Source: Salinisphaera sp. G21_0 (GTDB lineage Bacteria; Pseudomonadota; Gammaproteobacteria; Pseudomonadales; Endozoicomonadaceae). Taken from it: a DNA stretch of 36,944 bases. How positions within the stretch are numbered: position 1 is the first letter of the stretch; each line of letters begins with the position of its first letter. Shown in pieces: positions 1 through 9,200 of the stretch. The stretch is taken from NCBI RefSeq assembly GCF_017744115.1, contig NZ_JAGHQW010000054.1:1-36944 (forward strand), given 5' to 3'. Made by a program: the position numbers and the translations under genes. The notes under the pieces are model-generated. The model ran no database searches. It worked only from the letters and a program-made list of their open reading frames with translations, and had not been told where the DNA came from.

Positions 1-12
1 GGGAGGGGGGGG

Positions 13-2628
13 TTACTGGCTGTTTTTTCTCTTCCTCTTGGCTGGTTTGCCGGTTTGTTCTTCTAACTGTTTTTCAGCGGTTAAGTAACCGTGCTCTGTG
101 GGTTGCCTGCCTTTATCAGCAGTAACGTATGCCGCATCTGTCCACGTTCTTTTAAGTGATACAGAGCCATGCCCCTGTGGCGGGAAGCCTATCCTGGACT
201 TTATTTGATCATTACATGGTTTCATTGAATCCTGAGTCAAGAGCCTGTTAGCCGGAATTTCAATGACCTCAAATCCTGCTTTTTGCAACAGTGCGATTTT
301 CAGCAGCGTCGAACCATTCCTGGTGTTGAAATCACCACCCACGTAATGAGAGGGCCCCTGAACTTCAATCACCATGTTGTGATCCGGCAGTAGCAGGTCA
401 ACCGGAGGCAATGAGTTCAGACTCTTTTCTTCTTCAATCTGCAAAGAGGGAATGCATGATTGGAGTTGATTGCGAAAGTCGGCCTGGATTTTTGAAATGT
501 TTGTCGGGTAATTGGGGACGACTGGACACGCTCTCCCAAGCCAACTGGCGGCCATGGCAATGATGCGTTGCTCCTCTTCATTGTCTGAGGATGTATTTTC
601 CAGACGAGCAAACAGCTCATCCATGTGCTTTTCAAGCCAGTTATTGTTATTGGAGTCCAGAGACAATCTGGCACAGCAAACCATGACTCCCCAGAGAGAC
701 ATCAATAGGTCTTGCTGTAAGAGCTGAGGGTGTTCACTGATTCGGTAAACAAGCGATTCGAGCATAGAGGTCACCAGGTTCAGCTCAACGAACTCACCCA
801 GTTTCGCTGTGGCCCACAGCAGATTGGCGATTTCCTTTGGTTTAAAGTTAGCTTTCTGTGTGTTCACGTGGCGCAATAGCGTGGCCACGGCCTCGTTGAG
901 CTCTGATGTCCACTCCCCGTTGCCCACCAGTTTCGCCATGGCCCACAGCAGGTTGGCGATTTCCTGTGGTTTAAAGTTAGCTTTCTCCGTGTTGACGCGT
1001 GGCAACAGCGCGGCCACGGTCTCTTTAAGCTTTGGTGTATCCTGCCCGTTGTCCAGTAGTTTCGCCATGGCCCACAGCAGGTTGGCGATTTCCTGTGGTT
1101 TAAAGTGAGCTTTCTCTGGGTTCACTTGTGGCAACAGCACGGCCACGGCCTCTTTGAGCTGCAGTGTCCACTCCTGCCCGTTGTCCACCAGTTTCGCCGT
1201 TGCCCAGAGCAGGTTGGCGATTTCCTGTGGTTTAAAGTGAGCTTTATGTATGTTCACGTGGGGTAGCAGGGCGACTATAGCCTTGTTGAGCCCTGGTGTC
1301 TGCTCCTGCCCGTTGTCCACCAGTTTCGCCATGGCCCATAGCAGGCTGGCGATTTCCTGTGGTTTAAAGTGAGCTTTCTGTGTGTTCACGTGGGGCAACA
1401 ACGCTGCCACGGCCTCATTGAGCCCTGGTGTCTGCTCCTGCCCGTTGTCCACCAGTTTTGCCATGGCCCACAGCAGGTTGGCGATACCCTGTGGTGTAAA
1501 GTTTGCTTTCTGTGCACTCACGTGGGGCAACAGCGCAGCCAACGCTTCGTTGAACTCTGGTGTTCGCTTTTGCCCGTTGTCCACCAGTTTCGCCATGGCC
1601 CAAAGCAGGTTGGCGATACCCTGTGGTATAAAGTTAGCCTTCTGTGCGCTCACATGGGGCAACAGTACGGCCTCGGCTCTGCTTAGTATCGGTGTTTGCT
1701 CCTGCCCGTTGTCCACCAGTTTCGCCATGGCCCAGAGCAGGTTGGTAATTTCCTGTGGTTTAAAGTTACCTTTCTGTGCGTTCACATTGGCCAATAACCT
1801 GGCCACGGCCTCATTGAGTTCTGGCGTCTGTTCCTGCCCGTTGTCCACCAGTTTCGCCATGGCCCACAACAGGTTGGCGATATGCTGAGGAATAAATTGG
1901 TCCTTCTGTGTGTTCATGTGGGGCAACAGTGCGGCCACAGCCTCGTTGAGCCCTGGTATCCGCTCCTGCCCGCTGTCTACCAGTTTCGCCATGGCCCACA
2001 GCAGGTTGGCGATTTCCTGGGCTCTAACATAGGTGGCTTCAGGTTTTTGGTTGCACTTGAATATTATTGCATCAAGTAGTGTTGACAATAAGGCAACTTG
2101 AGTATGCTTGACACGCTTATCTATGGGGTTATGGGCGGTAAAAACACCCGCTGAAGTCAATGAGTGAAGTGTGGTCGTCAGGCTTCGCCAATTCCAGCTC
2201 CGTGTTGCAGTAAAATTTTGCAGCAAACGCATCAGCTGGCTTTGTTCCGCTCGATTTAACGGTCTTTTAGACGCTGACGTGTATTTTTTAATTGAACTGG
2301 CATACACGCCGTGATCTCTCCCATCATAGCGATGACCGAAACGATCCGATTTACTCACCAGGTCATCCATTATTTCCTGTTCGATGAGCGCATTAAAATT
2401 TTGAGCAGGGTTTACTGAACGGTACTGTAAATGTTGAGAAGAGCGTGTGAAAGAAGAATGGTGAAATTCATTACACCCGGGGGCAGTGCGGGATGGGCTA
2501 TCCCATTGTCTGACTGTGGCATATCTATATCGTCCACGCCGTGAAGAAGTGGCCTGGCCATTCGATTGGTTGTAATTATTGCCTGATCTTGCGTATTGAC
2601 CACTGATACCAGCAGAACTTCTATCCAT
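13..2628 (-). CDS. OPR/DUF1601-type helical-repeat protein with C-terminal RAP domain, copy 1
   Basis: This 871-residue protein has three parts. Residues 1-205 are an N-terminal region whose first 60 residues are Ser/Gly/Arg/Tyr-rich and probably disordered, with no Sec signal peptide. Residues 206-610 hold nine repeats of 43-44 residues and a degenerate tenth, each opening with IANLLWAMAKL. The last part is a helical cap and a RAP domain (about 740-800) with VDLLLP and IEVQGPSHY. The tail is very basic (KPAKRKRK). RAP domains follow helical repeats in eukaryotic FASTK and OPR proteins that act on organellar RNA; the repeats also resemble Pfam DUF1601, known from Coxiella-like bacteria. RNA binding is inferred from family, not shown. 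It is the shortest of three tandem paralogues. The ATG is shared with the other copies, but no strong ribosome-binding site is seen. A role as a secreted host-directed effector is an alternative or additional possibility. Confidence 0.85.
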   Translation of the reverse strand: MDRSSAGISGQYARSGNNYNQSNGQATSSRRGRYRYATVRQWDSPSRTAPGCNEFHHSSFTRSSQHLQYRSVNPAQNFNALIEQEIMDDLVSKSDRFGHRYDGRDHGVYASSIKKYTSASKRPLNRAEQSQLMRLLQNFTATRSWNWRSLTTTLHSLTSAGVFTAHNPIDKRVKHTQVALLSTLLDAIIFKCNQKPEATYVRAQEIANLLWAMAKLVDSGQERIPGLNEAVAALLPHMNTQKDQFIPQHIANLLWAMAKLVDNGQEQTPELNEAVARLLANVNAQKGNFKPQEITNLLWAMAKLVDNGQEQTPILSRAEAVLLPHVSAQKANFIPQGIANLLWAMAKLVDNGQKRTPEFNEALAALLPHVSAQKANFTPQGIANLLWAMAKLVDNGQEQTPGLNEAVAALLPHVNTQKAHFKPQEIASLLWAMAKLVDNGQEQTPGLNKAIVALLPHVNIHKAHFKPQEIANLLWATAKLVDNGQEWTLQLKEAVAVLLPQVNPEKAHFKPQEIANLLWAMAKLLDNGQDTPKLKETVAALLPRVNTEKANFKPQEIANLLWAMAKLVGNGEWTSELNEAVATLLRHVNTQKANFKPKEIANLLWATAKLGEFVELNLVTSMLESLVYRISEHPQLLQQDLLMSLWGVMVCCARLSLDSNNNNWLEKHMDELFARLENTSSDNEEEQRIIAMAASWLGRACPVVPNYPTNISKIQADFRNQLQSCIPSLQIEEEKSLNSLPPVDLLLPDHNMVIEVQGPSHYVGGDFNTRNGSTLLKIALLQKAGFEVIEIPANRLLTQDSMKPCNDQIKSRIGFPPQGHGSVSLKRTWTDAAYVTADKGRQPTEHGYLTAEKQLEEQTGKPAKRKRKNSQ
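799..2013 (-). repeat. 132-bp in-frame repeat array of copy 1 (10 units)
   Basis: Ten in-frame units of 132 bp (two are 129 bp) encode the 44-residue repeats of the first RAP protein. The tenth keeps only the LLWATAKL helix before diverging into the C-terminal region. Each unit probably forms two helices: one around LLWAMAKLVDNG and one around LNEAVAALLPHVN. The residue just before IANLL takes only a few values; read from unit 1 to unit 10 it is E H E G G E E E E E. The two 129-bp units each lack one residue at the loop after DNG. Confidence 0.9.
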
Positions 2629-2693
2629 AACTATATTTCATTAATTCATGATAATATAAAAAGCAGACTGCTGTTCTGTTCAGAAGTTCATTT
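2629..2693 (-). promoter_or_regulatory. Conserved upstream segment of RAP gene copy 1
   Basis: About 65 bp upstream of the start codon is almost identical to the segments at 6059-6123 and 9573-9637. It includes an A/T-rich TATATT-like block and the near-palindrome AGCAGACTGCT (2662-2672). The upstream homology with the other copies then breaks and resumes, which fits a deletion of roughly 80 bp relative to copy 2. Promoter function is inferred from position and conservation only; no good -35 element was recognised. Confidence 0.45.
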
Positions 2694-2779
2694 GGGGCTA
2701 AATTCAGGGACAACAGGTCTTCAACGTTGGTAGAACTTTCCTGGAATGTGAAAACGGTTCCTGGGTCGAAGGGAGAGGA

Positions 2780-5700
2780 TTACTGGCTGGTTGTTTTCTT
2801 CCTCTTTCCTGGTTTGCCGGTTTGCTCTTTTGAATGTTCTTCGGCGGTTAAGTAACCATGATCTGAGGGTTGCCTGCCTTTATCAGCTGTAACGTATGCC
2901 TCATCTGCCCACCTTCTTTTAAGTGATACAGAGCCATGACGTTGTGACGAGATGTCTACCCTGGCCTTTATTTGATCAATACATCGTTTCATTGAATTCC
3001 GGTTCCAAAGCATGTTAATTGGGATTTCAATGACCTCAAAACCTGCTTTTTGCAACAGTGCGATTTTCAGCAGAGTCGAACCATTCCTGGTGTTGAAATC
3101 ACCACCCACGTAATGAGACGGTCCCTGAACTTCAATCACTATGTTGTGATCTGGCAGGAGCAGGTCAACCGGAGGTAATGAATTCAGACTCTTTTCTTCT
3201 TCAATCCGCAAAGAGGGAAAGCATAATTGGAGTTGATCGCGGAAGTCGGCTTGAGATTTTGACCTGACTGTCTGGTAATGGGGGACGAACGGGCATGATC
3301 TCCCAAGCCAACTTGCGGCCATGGTAATAACGGATTGTTCCTCTTCATTGTTTGGGAATGGATTTTCCAGGCGAGTAAACAGGTCATCCATGTGCTTTTC
3401 AAGCCAGTTATTGTTATTGGAGTCCAGAGACAATCTGGCACAGCAAACCATTACTCCCCAGAGAGACATCAATATTTCTTGCTGTGAGAGCTGAGGGTTT
3501 TTACTGATTCGGTAAACAAGCGATTCGAACATAGGGGTCATCACGTTCAGCTCAACGAACTCACCCAGTTTCGCCGTGGCCCACAGCAGATTGCCGATTT
3601 CCTGTGGTTTAAAGTTAGCTTTCTGTGCGTTCACGTGGGGTAACAGCGCGGCCACGGCCTCATTGAGTTCTGGTGTCTGCTCCTGCCCGCTGTCCACCAG
3701 TTTTGCCATGGCCCAGAGCAGATTGACGATTTCCTGTGGTTTAAAGTTAGCTTTCTGTGGGTTCACGTAGGGCAGCAGCCCGACCACGGCCTCATTGAAC
3801 TCTGTTGTCCGCTCTTGCCCGTTGTCCACCAGTTTTCCCATGGACCACAGCAGGTTGGCGATACCCTGTGTTGTAAAATTAGCTTTCTGTGCGTTCACGT
3901 GGGGTAACAGCTCGGCCACGGCCTCATTGAACTCTGTTGTCCGCTCCTCGCCATTGTCCAGCAGTTTTGCCATGGCCCACAGCAGGTTGGTGATACCCTG
4001 AGGTTTAAAGTTAGCTTTCTGTGTGTTCACGTGGCGCAATAGCGCGGTCACGGCCTCGTTGAGCTCTGATGTCCGCTCACCGTTGTCCACCAGTTTCGCC
4101 ATGGCCCACAGCAGGTTGGCGACTCCCTGGGCATTAAATTGGTCCTTCGCTGCGTTCACCTGAGGCAACAGCGCAGCCACGGACTCGTTAAACTCTGGTG
4201 TCCGCTCCTGCCCGTTGTCCACCAGTTTCGCCATGGCCCACAGCAGGTTGGCGATATGCTGGGCATTAAACAGGTCTTTCTGTACGTTCACATGTTGCAG
4301 CAGCGCAGCCACGGCCTCGTTAAACTCTGGTGTCCGCTCCTGCCCGCTATCCACCAGTTTCGCCATGGCCCACAGCAGGTTGGCGATAGCCTGTGGTGTA
4401 AAGTTATCTTTCTGTGCGTTCACGTGTGGCAACAGCGCGGCCACGGCCTCTTTAAGCTCTGGTGTCCTAACCTGCCCGTTGTCCAGTAGTTTCGCCATGG
4501 CCCACAGCAGGTTGGCGATTTCCTGTGGTTTAAAGTTAGCTTTCTCCGGGTTCACTTGTGGCAACAGCACGGCCACGGCCTCTTTGAGCTGCGGTGTCCA
4601 CTCCTTCCCTTTTTCCACCAGTTTCGCTGTGGCCCAGAGCAAGTTGGCGATTTCCTGTGGTTTAAAGTTAGCTTTCTGTGCGTTCACGAAGGGCAACAGC
4701 GTGGCCACGGCCTCTTTGAGCTGTGGTGTCCACTCCTTCCCTTTTTCCACCAGTTTCGCTGTGGCCCAGAGCAAGTTGGCGATTTCCTGTGGTTTAAAGT
4801 TAGCTTTCTGTGCGTTCACGCGGGGCAACAGCGCGGCCACGGCCTCGTTGAGTTCTGGTGTTTGTTCCTGCCCGTTGTCCACCAGTTTTGCCATGGCCCA
4901 CAGAAGGTTGGCGATTTCCTGTGGTTTACAGTTAGCTTTCTGTGCGATCACGTGGGGCAAAAGCGCGGCCACGGCCTCATTGAACTCTGGTGTTCGCTCC
5001 TGCCCATTGTCTACCAGTTTGGCCATGGCCCACAGCAGGTTGACGATTCCCTGGGCATTAAATTGGTCCTTCCCTGCGTTCACGTGAGGCAACAGCTCAG
5101 CCACGGCCTCTTTGAGCCCTGGTGTCCGCTCCTGTCTGTTGTCCACCAGTTTTGCCATGGCCCACAGCAGATTGGTAATACCCTGGGCATTAAATTGGTC
5201 TTTCTGTGCGTTCACGAGGGGCAACAGCACGGCTACGGCCCCTTTGAGCCCTGGTGTCTGCTTCCGCCCGTTGTCCACCAGTTTCGCCATGGCCCACAGC
5301 AGGTTGGCAATATGCTGAGGAGTAAATTGGTCCTTTTGTGCGTTTATGTGGGGCAACAGTGCGGCCACAGCCTCGTTGAGCCCTGGTGTTCGCTCCTGCC
5401 CGCTGTCTACCAGTTTTGCCATGGCCCACAGCAGGTTGGCGATTCCCAGGGCATCAATATCCCTGGCTTCAGGTTTTTGGTTGCACTTGAATATTATTGC
5501 ATCAAGCAGTGTTGACAATAAGGCAGTTTGAGTAAGTTTGGCACGCTCATCCAAGGGTTTAAGAGGGGTAAAAACACCCGCTGAAGTCAATGAATGAAGT
5601 GTTGTCGTCAGGCTTCGCCAATTCCAGTTCCGCGTTGCTGTGAAATTTTGCAGCAAACGCATCAGCTGGCTTTGTTCCGCTCGATTTAACGGTCTTTTAG

Positions 5701-6058
5701 CAGATGACGTGTATTTTTTAATTGAACTGGCATATCGACCATGATGCCTCCCATCATAGCGATGACCGAAACGATAAGATTTACTCACCAGATCATCCAT
5801 TATTTCCTGTTTGATGAGCGCATTAAAATCTTGAGCAGGGTTTACTGAACGGTACTGTAGATGTTGAGAAGAGCGTGTGACAGAAGAATGGTAAAATTCA
5901 TGACGCACCGAAGCAGTAGGGTGGGGGTTATCCCATTGTCTGACTGTGGCATATCTATAACGTCCACGCCGTGAAGAAGCGGCCTGGTAATCCGGTTGGT
6001 TGTCATCATTGCCTGATCTTGCGTATTGACCACTGATACCGGCAGAGCTTCTATCCAT
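2780..6058 (-). CDS. OPR/DUF1601-type helical-repeat protein with C-terminal RAP domain, copy 2
   Basis: A 1092-residue paralogue of the neighbouring genes. Residues 1-205 are nearly the same as in copies 1 and 3. Residues 206-831 contain fourteen repeats plus a terminal half repeat. The RAP domain begins near residue 961 with VDLLLPDHN and IEVQGPSHY, and the protein ends in a basic tail (KPGKRKKTTSQ). Copy 2 has five more repeats than copy 1 and the same number as copy 3, but the order of repeat types differs from both. Repeats 6 and 7 are nearly identical at DNA level (4574-4820), a sign of recent duplication of one unit. RNA binding is expected from the RAP/OPR architecture. No Sec signal or membrane helix is seen, so the protein is cytosolic or exported by a non-Sec route. 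Confidence 0.85.
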   Translation of the reverse strand: MDRSSAGISGQYARSGNDDNQPDYQAASSRRGRYRYATVRQWDNPHPTASVRHEFYHSSVTRSSQHLQYRSVNPAQDFNALIKQEIMDDLVSKSYRFGHRYDGRHHGRYASSIKKYTSSAKRPLNRAEQSQLMRLLQNFTATRNWNWRSLTTTLHSLTSAGVFTPLKPLDERAKLTQTALLSTLLDAIIFKCNQKPEARDIDALGIANLLWAMAKLVDSGQERTPGLNEAVAALLPHINAQKDQFTPQHIANLLWAMAKLVDNGRKQTPGLKGAVAVLLPLVNAQKDQFNAQGITNLLWAMAKLVDNRQERTPGLKEAVAELLPHVNAGKDQFNAQGIVNLLWAMAKLVDNGQERTPEFNEAVAALLPHVIAQKANCKPQEIANLLWAMAKLVDNGQEQTPELNEAVAALLPRVNAQKANFKPQEIANLLWATAKLVEKGKEWTPQLKEAVATLLPFVNAQKANFKPQEIANLLWATAKLVEKGKEWTPQLKEAVAVLLPQVNPEKANFKPQEIANLLWAMAKLLDNGQVRTPELKEAVAALLPHVNAQKDNFTPQAIANLLWAMAKLVDSGQERTPEFNEAVAALLQHVNVQKDLFNAQHIANLLWAMAKLVDNGQERTPEFNESVAALLPQVNAAKDQFNAQGVANLLWAMAKLVDNGERTSELNEAVTALLRHVNTQKANFKPQGITNLLWAMAKLLDNGEERTTEFNEAVAELLPHVNAQKANFTTQGIANLLWSMGKLVDNGQERTTEFNEAVVGLLPYVNPQKANFKPQEIVNLLWAMAKLVDSGQEQTPELNEAVAALLPHVNAQKANFKPQEIGNLLWATAKLGEFVELNVMTPMFESLVYRISKNPQLSQQEILMSLWGVMVCCARLSLDSNNNNWLEKHMDDLFTRLENPFPNNEEEQSVITMAASWLGRSCPFVPHYQTVRSKSQADFRDQLQLCFPSLRIEEEKSLNSLPPVDLLLPDHNIVIEVQGPSHYVGGDFNTRNGSTLLKIALLQKAGFEVIEIPINMLWNRNSMKRCIDQIKARVDISSQRHGSVSLKRRWADEAYVTADKGRQPSDHGYLTAEEHSKEQTGKPGKRKKTTSQ
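3566..5443 (-). repeat. 132-bp in-frame repeat array of copy 2 (15 units)
   Basis: Fifteen in-frame units (one of 129 bp, the rest 132 bp; the last is truncated) encode residues 206-831 of the second RAP protein. The residue before IANLL in units 1-15 reads G H G G E E E E A H G G G E E. The preceding residues co-vary with it: NFKPQE, QFNAQG and QFIPQH or QFTPQH are the main flavours. Units 6 and 7 differ at very few bases, which marks a recent duplication. Confidence 0.9.
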
Positions 6059-6123
6059 GACTATATTTCATTAATTCATGAGAATATAAAAAGCAGACTG
6101 CTGTTCTGTTCAGAAGTTCATTT
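6059..6123 (-). promoter_or_regulatory. Conserved upstream segment of RAP gene copy 2
   Basis: This segment matches the upstream regions of the two sister genes almost base for base, including AGCAGACTGCT at 6082-6092. The homology with copy 3 continues outward to about 6150 (through GGAATGTTGATAAATGTAAG) before the two diverge. The interval 6124-6293 has no convincing gene. Confidence 0.45.
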
Positions 6124-6293
6124 TGTTGGAATGTTGATAAATGTAAGCAGTTGGAGAAACGCATCTGCTCCTGATGCCACCAATTCGTTATCTTCAAAAC
6201 ATCCGGGGCAAAATTCAGGGGTAACAGGTCTTCAACGCTGGTAGAACTTTCCTGGAATAAGAAAACTGTTCCCGGGTCGTCAGAAGGAGGGAA

Positions 6294-9200
6294 TTACTGG
6301 TTGTTTTTTCTCTTCCTCTTGGCTGGTTTGCCGGTTGGTTCTTCTAACTGTTCTTCGGCGGTTATGTAACCGTGATCTGTCGGCTGCCTGCCTTTATCAG
6401 CAGTAACGTATGCCGAATCTGCCCACCTTCTTTTAAGTGATACAGAGCCATGCCCCTGTGGCGGGATCCCTGTCCTGGTTTTTATTTGATCAATGTATGG
6501 TTTCATTAAATCCTGATTCAAAAGCCTGTTAACCGGAATGTCAATGACCTCAAATCCTGCTTTTTGCAACAGTGCGATTTTCAGCAGCGTCGAACCATTC
6601 CTGGTGTTGAAATCACCACCCACGTAATGGGACGGTCCCTGAACTTCAATTACTATGTTGTGATCTGGCAAGAGCAGGTCAACCGGAGGTAATGAATTCA
6701 GACTCTTTTCTTCTTCAATCCGCAAAGAGGGAAAGTATGATTGGAGTAGATGGCAGACCTCGGATTGAGGTTTTGACCTGGCAGTCGGGTAACGGGGGAC
6801 GACCGGGCACGCTCTCCCAAGCCAACTGGCGGCCATGGCAATGATGCGTTGATCCTCTTCATTGTGCAGGAATGTATTTTCCACACGAGTAAACAGGTCA
6901 TCCATGTGCTTTTCAAGCCAGTTATTGTTTTTAGAGTTCAGAGACAACCTGGCACAGCAAACCATGACTCCCCAGAGAGAAATCAATAGGTCTTGCTGTG
7001 AGAGCTGAGGGTTTTCACTGATTCGGTAAACAAGCGATGCAAACGTAGAGGTCACCACGTTCAGCTCAACGAACTCACCCAGTTTCGCCGGGGCCCACAG
7101 CAGATTGGCGATTTCCTTTGGCTTAAAGTCAGCTTTCTGTGTGTTCACGTGGCGCAATAGTGCGGCCACGGCCTCGTTGAGCGCCGATGTCCACTCCCCG
7201 CTGTCCACCAGTTTCGCCATGGCCCACAGCAGGTTGGCGATTTCCTGTGGTTTAAAGTTAGCTTTCTCTTTGTTGACCTGTGGCAACAGCGCGGCTACGG
7301 CCCCGTTAAACTCTGGTGTTCGCTCCTGCCCTTTGTCCACCAGCTTCGCCATGGCCCACAGCAGGATGGCGATTCCCTGGGCATTAAATTGGTGCTTCCC
7401 TGCGTTCAGGTGAGGCAACAGCGCAGCCACGGCTTCGTTAAAGTCTGATGTCCGCTCCTGCCCGCTATTCACCAGTTTCGCCATGGCACACAGCAGGTTG
7501 GCGATACCCTGCGGTTTAAAGTTATCTTTCTGTGCGTTCACGTGGGGCAACAGTGCGGCCACGGCCTCTGTAAGCTCTGGAGTCCTATCTTGCCCGTTGT
7601 CCAGCAATTTCGCCATCGCCCACAGCAGGTTGGCGATATGCGGAGGAGTAAACTGGTCTTTATGTGCGTTTACGTAGGGCAACAGCGCGGCCACGGCCTT
7701 GTTGAGCCCTCGTGTTCGCTCTTGCCCCTTGCTCACCAGTTTTGCCATGGCCCACAGCAGGTTGGCGATATGCTGAGGAATAAATTGGTTTTTTTTTGCG
7801 TTCACGTGGGGCAACAGTGTGGCCACAGCCTCTTTGAGCACTGGTGTTTGCTCCTGCCCCTTGTCCACCAGTTTTGCCATGGCCCACAGCAGGTTGGCGA
7901 TATCCTGTGGTTTAAAGTTACCTTTCTGTGCGTTCAAGTGAGGCAATAGAGCGGCCACCGCCTCGTTGAGCCCTGGTGTTCGCTTTTGCCTGTTGTCCAC
8001 CAGTTTCGCCATAGCCCACAGCATGTTGGCGATTTCCTGTCGTTTAAAGTTAGCTTTCTGTGCGTTCACGTAGGGCAGCAACATGGCCACGGCCTTGTTG
8101 AGCCCTGGTGTGCGCTCCTGCCCGTGGTCCACGAGTTTTGCCATGGCCCACAGCAGGTTGGCGATATGCTGAGGAATAAATTGCGTTTTTTTTGCGTTCA
8201 CGTGGGGCAACAGCGCGGCCACGGCCTTGTTGAGATCTGGTGTCTGTTCGTACCCGTTGTCCTCCAGTTTCGCCATGGCCCACAGCAGGTTGGTAATGCC
8301 CTGGCTATTAAATTGGTCTTTCTGTGCTTTCACGTGGGACAACAACGCGGCCACGGCCTTGTTGAGATCTGGTGTCTGTTCGTACCCGTTGTCCACCAGT
8401 TTTGCCATGGCCCACAGTAGGTTGGCAATGCCCTGGGCATTAAATTGGTCTTTCTGTGCGTTCACGAGGGGCAACAGCGTGGCTACGGCCCCTTTGAACC
8501 CTGGTGTCTGCTTTGGCCCGTTGTCCACCAGTTTCGCCATGGCCCATAGCAGGTTGGCGATATGTTGAGGAATAAATTGGTCTTTCTGTGCGTTCACGAG
8601 GGGCAACAAGGATGCCATGGCCTCGTTGAATTCTAGTATTCGCTTCTGCCCATTGCTCACCAGTTTCGCCATGGCCCACAGCAGGTTGGCGATTTCCTGT
8701 GGATTAAAGTTAGCTTTATGTTCGTTCACATCGGCCAATAACCTGGCCACGGCCTCATTGAGTTCTGGCGTCTGTTCCTGCCCGTTGTCCACCAGTTTCG
8801 CCATGGCCCACAGCAGGTTGGCAATATGCTGAGGAATAAATTGGTTTTTCTGTGCGTTCATGTGGGGCAACAGTGCGGTCACAGCCTCGTTGAGCCCTGG
8901 TGTTCGCTCCTGCCCGCTGTCTACCAGTTTTGCCATGGCCCACAGCAGGTTGGCGATTCCCTGGGCATCAATATCCCCGGCTTCAGGTTTTTGGTTGCAC
9001 TTGAATATGATTGCATCCAGTAGCGTTGTCATTAAGGCAGCTTGAGTGCGCTTAACACGCCCATCCATGGGGTTATGAGGGGTAAAAACACCCGCTGAAG
9101 TCAATGAATGAAATGTTGTCGTCAGGCTTAGCCAATTCCAGCTCCGTGTTGCGGTAAAATTTTCCAACAAACGCATCAGCTGGCTTTGTTCCGCACGATT

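Noticed and set aside
3576-5531. Long plus-strand open frames across the RAP repeat arrays (up to about 320 codons), rich in His/Gln/Cys or Ser/Ala
   Set aside because: They are antisense reflections of the 132-bp repeat: its length is a multiple of three, so a stop-free unit stays open in other frames. No ribosome-binding sites or family features.
799-8957. Regular repeats suggesting a CRISPR array or non-coding satellite
   Set aside because: Units are 132 bp, in frame, without unique spacers, and encode a clear protein repeat.
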